Shown here in pieces: positions 42,601 through 52,849 of a DNA stretch of 64,000 nt (its first letter is position 1; every line of letters starts with the position of its first letter). The notes beneath the pieces were generated by a model. The model had not been told where the DNA came from, searched no databases, and saw only the letters and a list, made by a program, of their open reading frames with translations. Source of the DNA: Taxillus chinensis. Lineage: Eukaryota > Streptophyta > Magnoliopsida > Santalales > Loranthaceae. Location: the NCBI GenBank assembly GCA_023512835.1, contig CM042089.1, positions 23,589,519 through 23,653,518 of the forward strand. The letters run 5' to 3'. The position numbers and the translations under genes are program-made.

Positions 42601-44132
42601 CAACAGAAAATCTGGACAGCATTGAGGATCTAGACAAATGCAAATTTGGACTGTTGTAAATACGGATACAAGCAAATCGCGTAAGTAGGACAACGTTTTG
42701 GGTGTTCATACTAGAGAAGTCCGTATTGAACACATAAGTATTTTTAGAAGCTTACTTTTCTGTGCCTGCCCAAATCATGAATGAACAGTGAAAATGCAGT
42801 GACCGACACAATTGAAAGGAGCAATAGGCCTTAATCTTCATAGAACTAGAGCGACACTAGAACAATCAAGAATAACCCTAAAAAAGAAAAAAGAAGGGTA
42901 TGTGGAAGTTGTTGAATAACAGAGAGTCAAATATACAAAAAAGGGAAAACCTTAAAAGACATACCCAGCTTTTCTCTGTGAAACTCGGAGTTCTTGGTGG
43001 TCAAGAGAATGAAGTGAAGTAGACTATAACAATTAAAAATAAACTGAACAAATTAGGATAAAGGAAGACAGAGAGGTGATGCTCTCTGTATTGTTACTAG
43101 TCTTGTAATTGTTGTACATTTAAAAGTTGAAGTCTTTGTAATAGTTGAAACTATTATAGTAAATTGTCTCTGTATAGGTTATAGCTTCACCACCCATGAA
43201 ATAAGTCACACTAATCGAACCACATAATTCATGTGTTATTTTCATTTATGCATTTAATTTTGCTTGATAGATTTGTCTAACAAAATAATTAAAAATCATA
43301 AACCATTAACCACTAATTTAAGATAAAAACATCTTATTGAAACTCATCAGGTGGTCTTGGGTAAGATGTATTTGGTATTTATATGGAAGCTATTCAATCA
43401 AAGGAGTTTATAATGAATACATAATAAATACAAAGTATTAGTTGAAGCTAATAATTGCATTGTTTATTTGTAAAATGTTTTAAAAGGGTGTATACTAAAT
43501 CATCTCTCTCTTTTAGCCGATCATGTGGGACTAAAGGTTGTTGATATCTGACCATGTTGACATGATGGAAATAAATTTTCAATTTGTGAAAATGTGAAGT
43601 GGATTAGGCTGAAAAATGCCTTTCTATACTTTTAGTTGTATAGAGCCGTCTCCTTACGAGTGGAAATGGATAAAAGGTCCCCTTAACTTATGGCAACCTC
43701 TCTCACACTGCTAGATTATTCATTTAGCAATACTCAATTTTTGAGAAGGTTAGAATATATTTCCCGTTTAATGCTATTACTTGGTTTGAATTTTTAATCG
43801 ACCTACATGGATACTCTTTAATTGGTAGAAAGCAGCCCTTGCGTGTGCATAGCATGGTCAAGTATGCAGCTATAGCTCGGGGAGATGCTGAAATATTTAT
43901 GAAGTTTGCAAGATCTGGATACAAAGAAAAAATATGGGATCATGCAGCTGGTGTTCTCATTGTACAGGAGGCAGGTGGTGTGGTTACTGATGCAGGTGGT
44001 CGTCCACTGGACTTCACAAGAGGAACTTACCTGGAAGGTCTTGATCGAGGCATAATTGCTTGCTCCGGAACCATGATCCACCAGAAACTTATTGGGGCAG
44101 TTTATGCTAGCTGGGACTCTTCTAATCTGTGA
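30685..44132 (+). CDS. AHL: PAP-specific phosphatase HAL2-like (3'(2'),5'-bisphosphate nucleotidase family), 3 exons
   Basis: Member of the inositol-monophosphatase superfamily. The family removes the 3'-phosphate from PAP (adenosine 3',5'-bisphosphate) to give AMP, clearing a by-product of sulfation. Exons 30685-30844, 35837-36518 and 43829-44132 join in phase to 1146 nt, 381 aa. Metal-site motifs are intact: SIVAEED with E79/E80, DPVDGT with D146/D149, and WDHAAG with D318. The frame is open upstream of ATG 30685 but contains no earlier ATG, so this start is chosen; residues 1-53 (DKYAAELDVAVRVVHMA) match the family N-terminus and show no transit peptide. The sequence is closer to Arabidopsis AHL (AT5G54390; DPVDGTLGF, ending YASW-SSNL) than to SAL1, which has DPIDGTKGF. 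Introns of 5.0 and 7.3 kb are filled with transposons. A GTGAGG donor overlaps the stop codon and could join an alternative last exon at 44433-44655. Confidence 0.93.
31974..32836. mobile_element. MITE with TAA target duplication, AHL intron 1
   Basis: Ends GAGCATTTCCAATCC and GGATTGGAGATACTC are inverted repeats (one mismatch per arm at most positions), flanked by TAA at 31971-31973 and 32837-32839. Three-base TAA/TTA duplications are typical of PIF/Harbinger-like elements. The arms are AT-rich with TAGCTAAAATTA words. The core at 32130-32660 is extremely C-rich, including a run of 14 C at 32347-32360. No transposase is present; the short open frames in the core are compositional. Confidence 0.82.
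32840..35836. other. AHL intron 1, remaining part
   Basis: About 3 kb of mostly AT-rich DNA. The segment 33180-34560 is richer in G on the + strand and carries several short open frames on both strands, none with recognised similarity. It may be an old retroelement. The exon 2 acceptor is at 35835-35836. Confidence 0.5.
36700..36777 (+). repeat. Direct repeat copy A near the 5' end of AHL intron 2
   Basis: The stretch starting TATGTTGACATAATGGAAAT and ending GGTGAAAAATGCCTATGTAT is repeated at about 43553-43636 with roughly 85% identity. The two copies bracket nearly all of the 7.3-kb intron insertion complex. Confidence 0.75.
36863..37221. mobile_element. Short MITE with TTA target duplication, AHL intron 2
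   Basis: Left end GAGCATCTCCAATA, right end ACTATTGAAGATGCTC, flanked by TTA at 36860-36862 and 37222-37224. It has the same family signatures as the elements at 31974 and 37906 but is 359 bp long and lacks the GC-rich core. It may represent the basic form of the family. Confidence 0.85.
37237..37530 (+). repeat. LTR-like direct repeat, left copy
   Basis: Shares extended similarity with 41957-42240: AGCATGTGTTAAGAAGAGG against AACATGTGTTAGTAGCTG, then GTTTAAATGTGCACAGACC against GCTTAAATGTGCATAAGC, then AGCTTGAGCATCATATT against AACTTGAGCATCATATT. I read the pair as two old LTRs of one element, strongly diverged. Borders are approximate. Confidence 0.6.
37906..38694. mobile_element. MITE with TAA target duplication, AHL intron 2
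   Basis: Left end GAACATCTCTAATTC and right end GATTGAAGATGCTT, flanked by TAA at 37903-37905 and 38695-38697. The arms share TTAGCTTTAGTTAAGC-like words with the other family members. The core 38050-38500 is GC-rich and contains gene-like sequence with stops. The flanks look like parts of one copia LTR, so the MITE probably inserted into that LTR. Confidence 0.78.
38698..40510 (+). mobile_element. Ty1/copia retrotransposon fragment, AHL intron 2
   Basis: The LTR tail (AAGAATAAAGTTTTCTTATA and following, to about 38809) is followed by a primer-binding site TGGTATCAAAGCA at 38811-38823, close to the initiator-Met tRNA complement TGGTATCAGAGC. Pol remnants follow in broken frames: MNPPSGFTLKEPKV near 39520, FVMKDLGVLKCFIGKYS near 39795, then KLIYLTHTRSDISYAVSVVSQFM at 40007 onward and NSDFLGFKLDKKSTSEYI, which is the copia reverse transcriptase/RNase H junction. 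SSAEAECRAL and NNLVWH follow to about 40500. Gag, protease and integrase are gone. No 3' LTR was recognised. Confidence 0.82.
40535..41806 (+). pseudogene. Gag-like zinc-knuckle relic of an unrecognised retroelement
   Basis: An open frame to 40990 encodes a charged, helical, coiled-coil-prone segment (EEKDDIEDIDEVLEFIDSV, SRIESLEEELMHLQHVLERE). After a gap with lysine-rich repeats (VAPVTIVTKEKKKVTPVAVV, about 41100-41170), the frame at 41295-41573 has a CCHC-type knuckle CSHCHKQGHSNKEC and a second Cys/His cluster, CGFKGHCAAEC. A further frame ends at 41806. This layout resembles a retroelement Gag, but I do not recognise the family. It lies downstream of the copia pol fragment, so it is not that element's own gag in normal order. 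A purine tract (41816-41830) and an LTR-like copy follow. Confidence 0.5.
41816..41830 (+). other. Polypurine-tract-like sequence
   Basis: AAAGGGAGGAGAGAA lies just upstream of the right LTR-like repeat, in the position of a plus-strand primer site. Assignment is by position and composition only. Confidence 0.4.
41957..42240 (+). repeat. LTR-like direct repeat, right copy
   Basis: Partner of the copy at 37237-37530. Together with the purine tract and gag-like relic it outlines a roughly 5-kb LTR element into which the copia fragment and a MITE were later inserted, or with which they recombined. Confidence 0.6.
42241..42730 (+). repeat. Degenerate short repeats around GGACATTGTTGC
   Basis: Words such as ATCCAGACATCGTTGCTGAT, GGCAATGTTGCTAATCTGGA, GGAAAGTGTTGCTATGGATC, GGGACAATGTTGCTTATCAG and GGACATTATTGCGGATATG recur at irregular 30-70 base spacing. 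They adjoin the right LTR-like repeat and may be the LTR's variable part; the left copy lacks them. Confidence 0.55.
43553..43636 (+). repeat. Direct repeat copy B near the 3' end of AHL intron 2
   Basis: Begins CATGTTGACATGATGGAAAT and ends GGCTGAAAAATGCC. It matches 36700-36777 in the same orientation and lies about 190 bases before exon 3 of AHL. Confidence 0.75.
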
Positions 44133-44432
44133 GGCTTCCTTTATATGGCAATACAATCATGCAACGTTATTTTGGTATATTCAGAAGGGTACTTTTTTTC
44201 ACAATAGGTATGTACTTCTGTTACATTAGTGATAACTTATGAAAAGGCTGTGCACTGACGTGGGTAATTTATGGTTTTGTCATCTAGTTTAGTGTTAGGT
44301 TGCCTTATGGGTTGAGAAATTTTGGAAGAATTTAAGATGTTTGAATTGATTGCGTTCCATATTATGGATCTCCCAGACCATTCCGTTGATATTTTTTTTC
44401 CCTCTTTGTGTTGAACTCTTGGCACAATGCAG

Positions 44433-44655
44433 AAATGCAGGATTAGATGAAGCATTTCTTCAGCGAACTGCACTGAAGCTTGATCCTCCTATTCAGGTGC
44501 CCGCATTATCAAGTCATCTTCACTCCCTGGATTGTGGACCCGAAAGAGTTTTGGAGGGAGGCCAACATACAAGCATTTTGCTTAGTTTTGTTCTATCCTC
44601 TCATAAAGCATTAAAAATTTATTGTTGTAATGGTGCTTGGGAGAGGTTATGGTAG
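44433..44655 (+). other. Candidate alternative last exon of AHL
   Basis: A GTGAGG donor at 44129 overlaps the AHL stop codon region, and a CAATGCAG acceptor ends at 44432. Splicing them keeps the frame (SSN-L-NAGLDEAFLQRTAL) and replaces the stop with a 74-residue tail ending at 44655. The tail begins with gene-like codons and contains LKLDPPIQVPALSSHLHSLD. The canonical end (SSNL) matches the Arabidopsis protein, so this would be an extra isoform or part of the 3'UTR. Confidence 0.4.
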
Positions 44656-47600
44656 CCTATTAATTTATTGGAAGAGAATTCACATATTAAACAGTGACTA
44701 TAATATAAATTGGTTGGATAAAAAAGTGAATGTAAAGTGGATATGTGAATTACATTCTATTCGACAAAGATTTGTCCGATCTTTTAGATATTTTTATCAA
44801 TTAATATTTATATTTATATGCATTTTAATGGTTTAGATTGATTCCTTGAGGTTTATATAGGTTCGGTGAATAAATTTTATCAGGCTTTTATTTTAATAAT
44901 AATATTTTTATATTAAAAAATACAAATATGTATAATATTCAAATAACATTTGAAGTCATCAAATAAAATTTTAAATTTCATTTCCATCTGAAATTCAATA
45001 TTTGAAATATGATTATGAATGAAATTGAACATATGCCCGATACATCAAAATTGAACATATGCACTGGTATCCGATACATCATATATTTGATGAATATAAA
45101 AAAAATTCAGCATTGGTATCATTAAATATCAAATGTCGTCTTCGTCCTGCCAGGCCTCCTCCAAAATCGCCGTCTTCGTCCTCGTCGTCGACAACAACCA
45201 CTGCGCTTTCTTCATCAACCTCCGCCGCCACGTCGTCCTTCACCGCGTTACCTTCAAGTACCCCGTCCGCGCAGTCAGGTTTAGTCTCGGAGAGAGGAGC
45301 AGATAAAATTTCCTGCTTGCGAATAAATTTGACTTTATTTCTTCAAAAGCTATTAGGTTAAAATTTATTTTCAAAAAGCCATGCTCTCTGCCACAGCCCT
45401 TCGTCCATCAAGGTATTGGTCCAATTATCAAATCCAGAAAAAAATCAAACAAATCAATCTTTCTCTTCCTCTATGCTGCCATTGTCCACTGTCGGGGTCA
45501 CTACCACCCATTACCACCCATCACCTGCCGAGAAGACTTTTAATATTATGAAATACCTTTTTTGGGCCAATCAACTCTGATATTACTTGTAAGATCGAAT
45601 TAAGGCTTAAGTCCATTCGCATGTCACAATATTATCTGCTTTGGGCTGGCCATATCGGCCCGTACGACTTTAAAATGCGTTATAACATTTATACGCTTAC
45701 TCCCATATAGTCGGGTGTCTCGATCTCCTCACCAAGTCACCTCCCCACCTTGCGCCGCTAGCATTGAGTTTCATCTCTTTGTAGAGAGAGAGAGAGAGAG
45801 AGTCGCCGGGGGTGGTCACCGGGCGGGAGAGAGGGGAGATGGCTTGCCGGGCGAAGAGAGAGGGTCGTCGGACGTGCGCGTTGATGGACGTGAAGCGAAT
45901 GTACGAATTTTTTTTCATCAAATTTGTAAAAAATAGATTTTTTTTTCATCAAATTTTGTAAAAATAGCCAGTGCTCTAAGTTGTACCAGATGGAATGTTC
46001 ATGGCCTAGCAAGATGCGGTAGTCTAGGCGATAGCAACATTAGCCCAATTGGCTCAACGATTCGTAGACCAGTTAATGACCATAAAATAGAATTTGTTAG
46101 ACTAGGGTAGTGTAAGGTCCAAGATCACCAAATCTTCATGCGTATTCGCTTTTTAAATTTTAAAATTAATTTTAGCAAAGGTGTCTTTTTTAATATTTTT
46201 TTCTTATGTTTTTCTAATATTATTTTTTATAGATAAATTTATGAAAAATTTTAATTAGTTCATTACCCATGCTCTTAGAGCTGCCCTTAAATGATAGAAT
46301 TTATTGTTGTAAATTGAGCCAATTAATGGCTCATTGATTGAACTATTTGTATATGATGAGAAGTAAACAAATCTTATTAAGTTATGACTATTGGTAAATG
46401 GGAAAATGGTCCCTAATGATTTGTGAATATGTTATGATTAATGGGAATATGAATTTGAGCATTATATTAATTATTGGTTACAATTATATATTGATATGAC
46501 TTTTTATTAGAATATAACATTGGTATTGGTTGGTTTATGGTCAACTATTGCTTTGATTTTGATTTTGCTATTGTTGATGTCATCATCATCTGGTCGTATG
46601 GGCTCGTGATTTACGCCAAATATTCATTTGGATGAAAATTTGATCATTACGCCATCATTGTACATAGCTCATACAAAACCAAAATAAGTAAAGAAAAGAA
46701 TGAGTTACTATCAAACAAATTTAGAGGTATGATTAGTCACTTATGAAAGCCCACAGCTCCGGATAATAAGTTTGAAAGTTGGATTCATGTGGAAAGGGAA
46801 AAATTCTCGCACTCCCATAATACCCAAAATTTATACCAAGTCTTAGTATTTGCTTATTTTATAATCATTCTTTTTATTTAGTATTCAAAAATGATGAATT
46901 TGTTTTAAAAAATGAGATATGAAAGAGGTTTTAAACATAATAAAATAGAATAATAAAGTATTGCCACAATTGATGTTAGCCTAGACAACAAAGATGTGAG
47001 CATGAATTGGCTAACCCAATGTCACATGGGCCCTTATTTTTCTAGAAAAAGATTAAATTTTGTTTTGTTTTATCTTGAAAAGCAAGAAGACATGAAAATT
47101 GTTGTTTTGTTTTTTTCTTTAAACACAGTGAGGGATTCTTGAGATTTAAACTACAAAAAGCCAAAAAAAACTTGGAATAAATCAAGGTTGATGCTAGACT
47201 CCTCTTGATGCTCTGCTCTTTCCATGAGAATACCCGGTGAAGAATGTTAGAAAACAAGCAGGCTAGATAGCAGAAAACTCCCTTATTCATTATAGCCGCC
47301 TCTACCTGCTTCGTATTCCATCTCCACGTTCTCTCTTTGATGATTCCCTTTTGCTGGAGAAAATAAATATTAATTATAAATAAGAGGGGAATAATGGACA
47401 CATTGGAAACAAGAAGTCGCCCGCCATTAATTGCACTGCTTGAGTCTCCAAAAGTTAATTGCATAGTCTAAGGAGACGGTATTTAATTTTTAGAGGCTAC
47501 TAATTCGTAAATTTAAAAAATCAAGATTGATTTTCAGATATTTTTCAATTTTTGGGTATAAAAACTATATCCAAAGGAATGACCAGAGTTAAAAGTGTCA

Positions 47601-49625
47601 AATACAACTTTTCAGGTAAAGACTAATGTCTCTAGGTGCCCTTCAAAGGTGAGAGTCAAGCTTAGAAAGTCAAAGATTAAAGACTCAAAGACTCGAAGCT
47701 CAAAGCCTCAAAAAACATCTACTTTGATCCAAAGTTTTTTTATATATACTTTTAATTACCCTTTTAGTTGTATAACCGGAGTTAATTATAAAGTATTTCA
47801 TATTTGATTTAATGACTTGATTTATAATTTTATAATGATACATGTTATTTCATTTTAATTTATTTGATTTTTGAATAAAGGTTAGTAAAGTGGATTGTTG
47901 TAGGGTATTGTTGAAAAGTTATATGATATTTGATTTGTTTTGGTAGAATGGTATCAATTAGTGTATAATATATAAATATTGTCTTGGTTGGCATGACATT
48001 AGGAATGTATAAAAATATCTACATTGTATGATGTACAAGTGTTGGGTTTGATTTTGAAGTAACACTCCTGTAGTCTTTTTAGGCGCTAGTCACTAATTCC
48101 TTAACTCTTTACATGTGAGCATAGAGACCCATTTATTCGGTTTTAGGTTTCAAACTTATGAAATTTGAAGACATGACACATTATATTTTATTCATCTATT
48201 ACTTGAATTTTTCTTGAAAATTTGGATTAAAATGAAGTAAACTAAAGAATTTAAGGAAAAAAAGAGACAACTATTGAATCCTTGATATTTATCTTTTTCT
48301 TTTTACATTTAAAGTATTTTCATATTGTATTAAAATTAAATAATAATAAAAGTTGTTGTTGTTGTCGTATTTTTATTTGAAAAACGGGTCGTGGCTAGGA
48401 TGATTGCGACTAGTGACACAAAATATAAGGCCACCACAGCCAAATGCCAATGAGCTCTCTCTCTATTTTTTGGGGCGTGAATATGGTGTAGTTAATTATT
48501 TTAATAATATTGTGTAAATTTTTATTAGATAAGTATTTGTTTTTAAAATATATTTATAAGATTTCAAAGCGATTTAACAGTTTGCTACCGTACAAATTCA
48601 ACTAGAAGAAAATGTTTGTTGGTGCTTCTTATGTAATAGCAAGCCTCACTAATTATCAGTTTTGTTTCCGGAGTATAGTTTTGGCATACTACTCCTATCT
48701 GGAAAATTTTCAAGGAGTTGCTCAATTTTTATTAATATGTACTTTAATATGTTGAAAATTTTTTCTTTCAATTTCATTATCATAATATAAGCTATTTCTA
48801 TGATTTTATCCATATATATTTTTCAATATTTAAAAAAAAGAATTTCTTATTATTTAAAAGTATTAATAGAAAATTAAAATAATGAATTCATTAAAAGGAA
48901 TTAATTTTGTAAATTTTTGTATTCAAAATAGGACTAGTTTGAGCATGATTTAAAACTCAAATTTTAAATGTTAAACGAAATTATAAATGAGATTGGCTTG
49001 TCTAAGCAAGAGCTTACTTCTTCTCCACTAATTTTACATGATAGAGGCGGCGAGCTTTTTTCCTGCATTAAATGTGTGTATTGGCTTTGGGAAAGTCTCT
49101 TTCACACTCATATACCACTCCATTATAGAAATACTTCCATCATTTTCTTTTCCCCCCTATATGGAAAGTTCGATGAAGATTATGACTTGAATAACCGAAA
49201 GGAACTTGGCATCTCATCATGGCCAAAAAGACCAATTCTGATAGACCCTCACATTTTATAATAGCAATCAGAGGAGGAATAACTAGAAATGGAAAGGATT
49301 GCAGCAAAATGATGACTAGAGTATAAGCTACACGGGAAGGAGACGATAGATAACAGGGTAGAGTAAACTGAACAACTCATTTCTTCGTTCCTCCCCATTT
49401 ACACTCTCAATTCCCCTTTATAGCCCATTAATGTCTTTATTTCCTTGGCTCCACAATTATCATGCGGCTAGGTTGACATGGGTTTACTTGATTGGATTGG
49501 ATATATCTTTGCTGATGCTGTCTGCGCATCGGGAGATCCAATAATTCAACAATACTTTTCCTTTTTTATTGTAAGGAGGTGATTCAATAATTGAATGATC
49601 TTGTGTGAAGTGCTTGCTTGTGTAA
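44656..49625. other. Intergenic region between AHL and the root-cap gene
   Basis: Mostly AT-rich with no supported gene. Two GC-rich islands stand out: 45133-45306 (listed separately) and 45715-45900, which contains a (GA)n run at 45785-45802. A short AGACTCAAAGACTCGAAG-type cluster at 47640-47710 resembles the reverse complement of the GAGTC repeats near 27.4-28.1 kb. A weakly defined - strand open frame at 47042-47464 has no recognised similarity. Confidence 0.55.
45133..45306. other. GC-rich patch with codon-like periodicity
   Basis: A 57-codon frame from ATG 45133 ends at 45306. Nearly every third base from 45160 to 45280 is C on the + strand. The - strand reads an open acidic stretch (EVDEESAVVVDDEDEDGDFG). 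Either strand could be the remnant of a captured or decayed exon; I recognise no family. Confidence 0.3.
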
Positions 49626-50791
49626 TCATTTCTTGCAGACTATCCCACTTCCGCTGGCTGCTCCATGGGAGCAGTCTAGGGTGCTAAATTCCATTGCCGT
49701 TGAGTCCCCTGGGTCCGACATGCCAAGTGGAGAGAAGATACAGAAGCTGCAATCCGCGGAGAGAAGTGATCGAGTTTTGTACTTGTCTTCACCTCCCACT
49801 ATTGGCATCGCCACCCCGGGCTTTGCTGGATTCTCAAAGTCTGGTTGGTAAGTCCGGCCAAGCACTCCTTCAACCTTGGGGGAGAGGCTGTAGAATCTGA
49901 ACTGCACCTCCAGGTGAGCAAAGCAGTCATCTGAGGGTATCTGGTAGTTGTGAATTCGGTCATCTTCTTTGGTCACAGGCACCACATTGACTGAAATCTC
50001 GACCATCTCCGGTATAGTAACCATTACACTGTTCCTGGTTGATGTCCTCTCTACTTGTATATCACTTTCCAGGGACTCCCACCTCGAGAGATGGCTTTCT
50101 GGTAGAAGGAGGTCCTTCCCATTGTAGAAGAATTTTAGATGATCCATTTCATCATCCCATTTTTCAGCTCTGGTAGCCTCCAGAGAGAAACTGTGGTTAG
50201 TGCCAAAGAGGATCCCTAAGGCTTGGATCCAAGTGTAGTCCCGGGCACGTCCAGCCGGACGGAGTCCGATAAAGTGGGCATTGATTTGGAGGTTGGGATC
50301 AGACACCAAGCTGAAGTGCTCCCCTCTCTTTCCGTGAAAGTAGAAGACAATGCCATCCCCACCGATGAAGCGTGGATCCAGGCACACTGCTCCAGGGCCA
50401 GTGCAATCCGGTTTAGCATCTATAATTGCAATTTGAGAAGCAGTGTGGTTACGCAATTACAAATTTTCAGAACATCTTAGTTCTTAATTGACATCGTTAT
50501 ATGTCATCAATATAAGTAAGCGTGTGAAGAGTTTGTCTTACGTTTGCACTGAGTTTGGCATGTGGGCTTCATGCAGTCAGTGTAACAGACCTTTGCTTTC
50601 ACGTCAGTCGGTGATGGTGTTGGGCATTCCTCCGGGCAAGTCAGCTTTTTAAGAAAACATGGGCTGTTTTTGTGATAGCAAGTTCTTGTCGCTCGTTTGG
50701 CGTGATTCACACTCACATTTTTGGCATGTATAGCACAAAACAAAGAGAAAAGCACAAGGATGAATGAGTATTTTTGGTTTGAAACCTCCAT
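49626..50791 (-). CDS. Secreted root-cap / LEA-related protein, 2 exons
   Basis: Plant-specific root-cap family (Pfam Root_cap; Arabidopsis AT5G54370 is a member), of unknown biochemical role and expected in the cell wall or mucilage. Exon 1 is 50791-50542 and exon 2 is 50419-49626. They join in phase (AAA-C/AT) to 348 codons, 347 aa. Residues 1-23 form a signal peptide (MEVSNQK then the hydrophobic FILVLFSLFCAIHA). A cysteine-rich segment follows (CYHKNSPC, TCPEECPTPSPTD, CYTDCMKPTCQTQC). After the junction come CTGPGAVCLDPRFIGGDG and VFYFHGKRGEHFSL, the conserved core. The C-terminal half is regular (AKWDDEMDHLKF-like, IPEMVEISVNVVPVT, and the LGRTYQPDF motif). The ATG at 50791 is chosen because it directly precedes the signal peptide. 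No break is seen; the protein appears full length. Confidence 0.92.
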
Positions 50792-50854
50792 AGCTTCAAG
50801 GATATATAGGAAAAAAATAAATCCCAACTTGTAGCAAATGCCTTACCATTTCCC

Positions 50855-50870
50855 TTCCTCTTATAGTTGA
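50855..50870 (-). promoter_or_regulatory. Possible TATA-like element of the root-cap gene
   Basis: On the - strand the sequence AACTATAAGAGG lies about 65-75 bases before the ATG, a reasonable distance for a TATA box. The TATATA nearer the ATG (about 50803-50808) is too close to be one. Weak support. Confidence 0.3.
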
Positions 50871-50945
50871 CAGGTATAAGTGTTTTTTCTGGTTTTGTGA
50901 TTAACTTTTTTTTTAATATTTTATTTATTTATTGACTACATAGGT

Positions 50946-51269
50946 AGGCATGGCAACCGATCGAATCGGGGTCAGATATTGTTCGACCTAAACCTAATTC
51001 GAAAGTTTATAAGGTGTCCTGAACTCGCCACGACCTGTCAATTTGGATAATTCGGGTCAAATTGTGTCAGGGCAGGTCTAACAATTTGGATAATTCGGGT
51101 CAAATTGTGTCAGGGCAGGTCTAATCGAAGCATGTTTTTACGCTTAATTTTGCTTTAAAATATCAAATCAGAATGAATCGGACAATGCTCGAGCCTGACC
51201 CAATGGCATGTCAGGGAAAGACAAATCAGGTCGGAGGGACTTGGGCTGGGCAAAATTGCCACCCCAAAC
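50946..51269. mobile_element. hAT-type MITE upstream of the root-cap gene
   Basis: The left end AGGCATGGCAACC and right end TTGCCACCCC are imperfect inverted repeats of the TAGGGATGGCAA type. They are flanked by ACATAGGT (50938-50945) and ACATAGGG (51270-51277), a 7/8-matching 8-bp duplication. It is 324 bp long with no coding capacity. The ends resemble those of the fold-back element at 19934-20922, so they may be one family. Confidence 0.7.
51039..51124. repeat. 43-bp tandem duplication inside the MITE
   Basis: Two identical or near-identical copies (51039-51081, 51082-51124) begin CAATTTGGATAATTCGGGTC and end GGGCAGGTCTAA. Confidence 0.92.
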
Positions 51270-51277
51270 ACATAGGG

Positions 51278-52849
51278 TATGGGTTTTTTTGTTAATCTTA
51301 TTACTTTGTGCCGTTTGACTGCTCTCTGTTCGGGGAGGGGGATCTTTAACTTATTGGTTATCGGTTTTAGCCCCAACTTTAGCTTGTTGGAAAAACCCCA
51401 ACCCGCCTAACATTCAAACTGCATTTGTAACAACCTGTCGACCTCTGCTTGCTTTGGGTATGATAGTGATAATAAAAAATTAGTTTTATCCTAGATTATG
51501 GATAACCACGAGAGCCAAGTGTCTCCACAACTTCCTACCGAGAACAAACGGCTAATATATGAATAAACATTCATTCTATCAATACGTTGCACATACATCC
51601 TCCTATGACCTATCATTTGACTGGGTATGAAATTTTTTAAAAAAATAATATCAAACCAGCATCAATCGTACACGGATTACCTGCCTAACACACAGTTACA
51701 TTATCCTTTCTTTAATGGTAAGATGCATTTTAACGATGTAAGTGAACACGGTTTATTTTCATTTTCAGTCTACTTTTATTATCTAACACAGTTGAATCTA
51801 TGATATTAATATTAATCGATGTAAGGTTGGGAAAGCTCTACCAACCAACACTATTAAGTGCGCTTGTTACTCTTTCTCATGGGACAGATCCAATATCACT
51901 ATAGCATGGTAGATTTATTATTTAATATATGTTGAGATTCTAATTTAACCAAATATGTTATGAACTATTTATTTTAACATTTAGTTAGGCTTTATAGAAA
52001 CATGCCATAAATATTGGGAAAATACAAGTTGTAGCGGAGAGATGGAAATGTTGCCAAGTCTAAATTATATTTATTGGATCTAATAAAGTACATTAAAACT
52101 TATTTTTCAATATATACAGACCACATTACCAACTGTGTAATGTTTCCTTTCATAGTATTTTCCTAAATTGTTAAGTAGTCAAAGATTTAATAAATGTAAA
52201 ATCAGAGGTAGGAAATTTTCTCACGAGTGGAGAATTAATTTTATATCATATCATCATTCATATATTTTTTTAAAGAAATATCTTCTCATAAGCGTTTAAA
52301 ACAACTAAATACAAAATTTTATAAAATAAATAAAATTAATTGATCATATAATATTAATAAATAAACAAAAAAATTGATGTTACAATTATTTGAAACTCAC
52401 AAATAATAAAATTTAAAATATCCAAAATACAAATTAAATTAGATTTTATTAATTTAAATTTAATATTAATACACACACGCATGCGCATGTGTATGTGTAA
52501 AATAGATAATGTGTTTTTTCTAAATCAAATTTTATAAAAAATTTAACAAAAAAAAATATGGTGGGTCTGATAATAACAAAATGTGTTTTTTTGCATATAG
52601 ATTTTTAACACTTCAAAATCCTCAATATTATCGCTAAAGGTTTTCATCAAGGTAATTTTTTGACTTAATGTATTAGTTACTTTATTTTGTTGTGCAAATT
52701 TATAAATTAACTTATAAGAAAATTTACTTATATGTGTATATCACTTTGAATCTCCCTTTAGGTACTCAAATATTTGAAAGCATAATGATTGGTGTAAAGA
52801 ATAAATTCGGATAATACTCACAAGTCTTCAAATCTCTTGCAACCATATA
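51278..52849. other. Intergenic AT-rich DNA
   Basis: Apart from an alternating purine-pyrimidine run at 52470-52500 (CACACACGCATGCGCATGTG), I see nothing that can be named. Confidence 0.5.

Noticed and set aside
45697..46012. Open frames around a (GA)n run
   Set aside because: Purine-rich low complexity; no recognised domain and conflicting frames on both strands.
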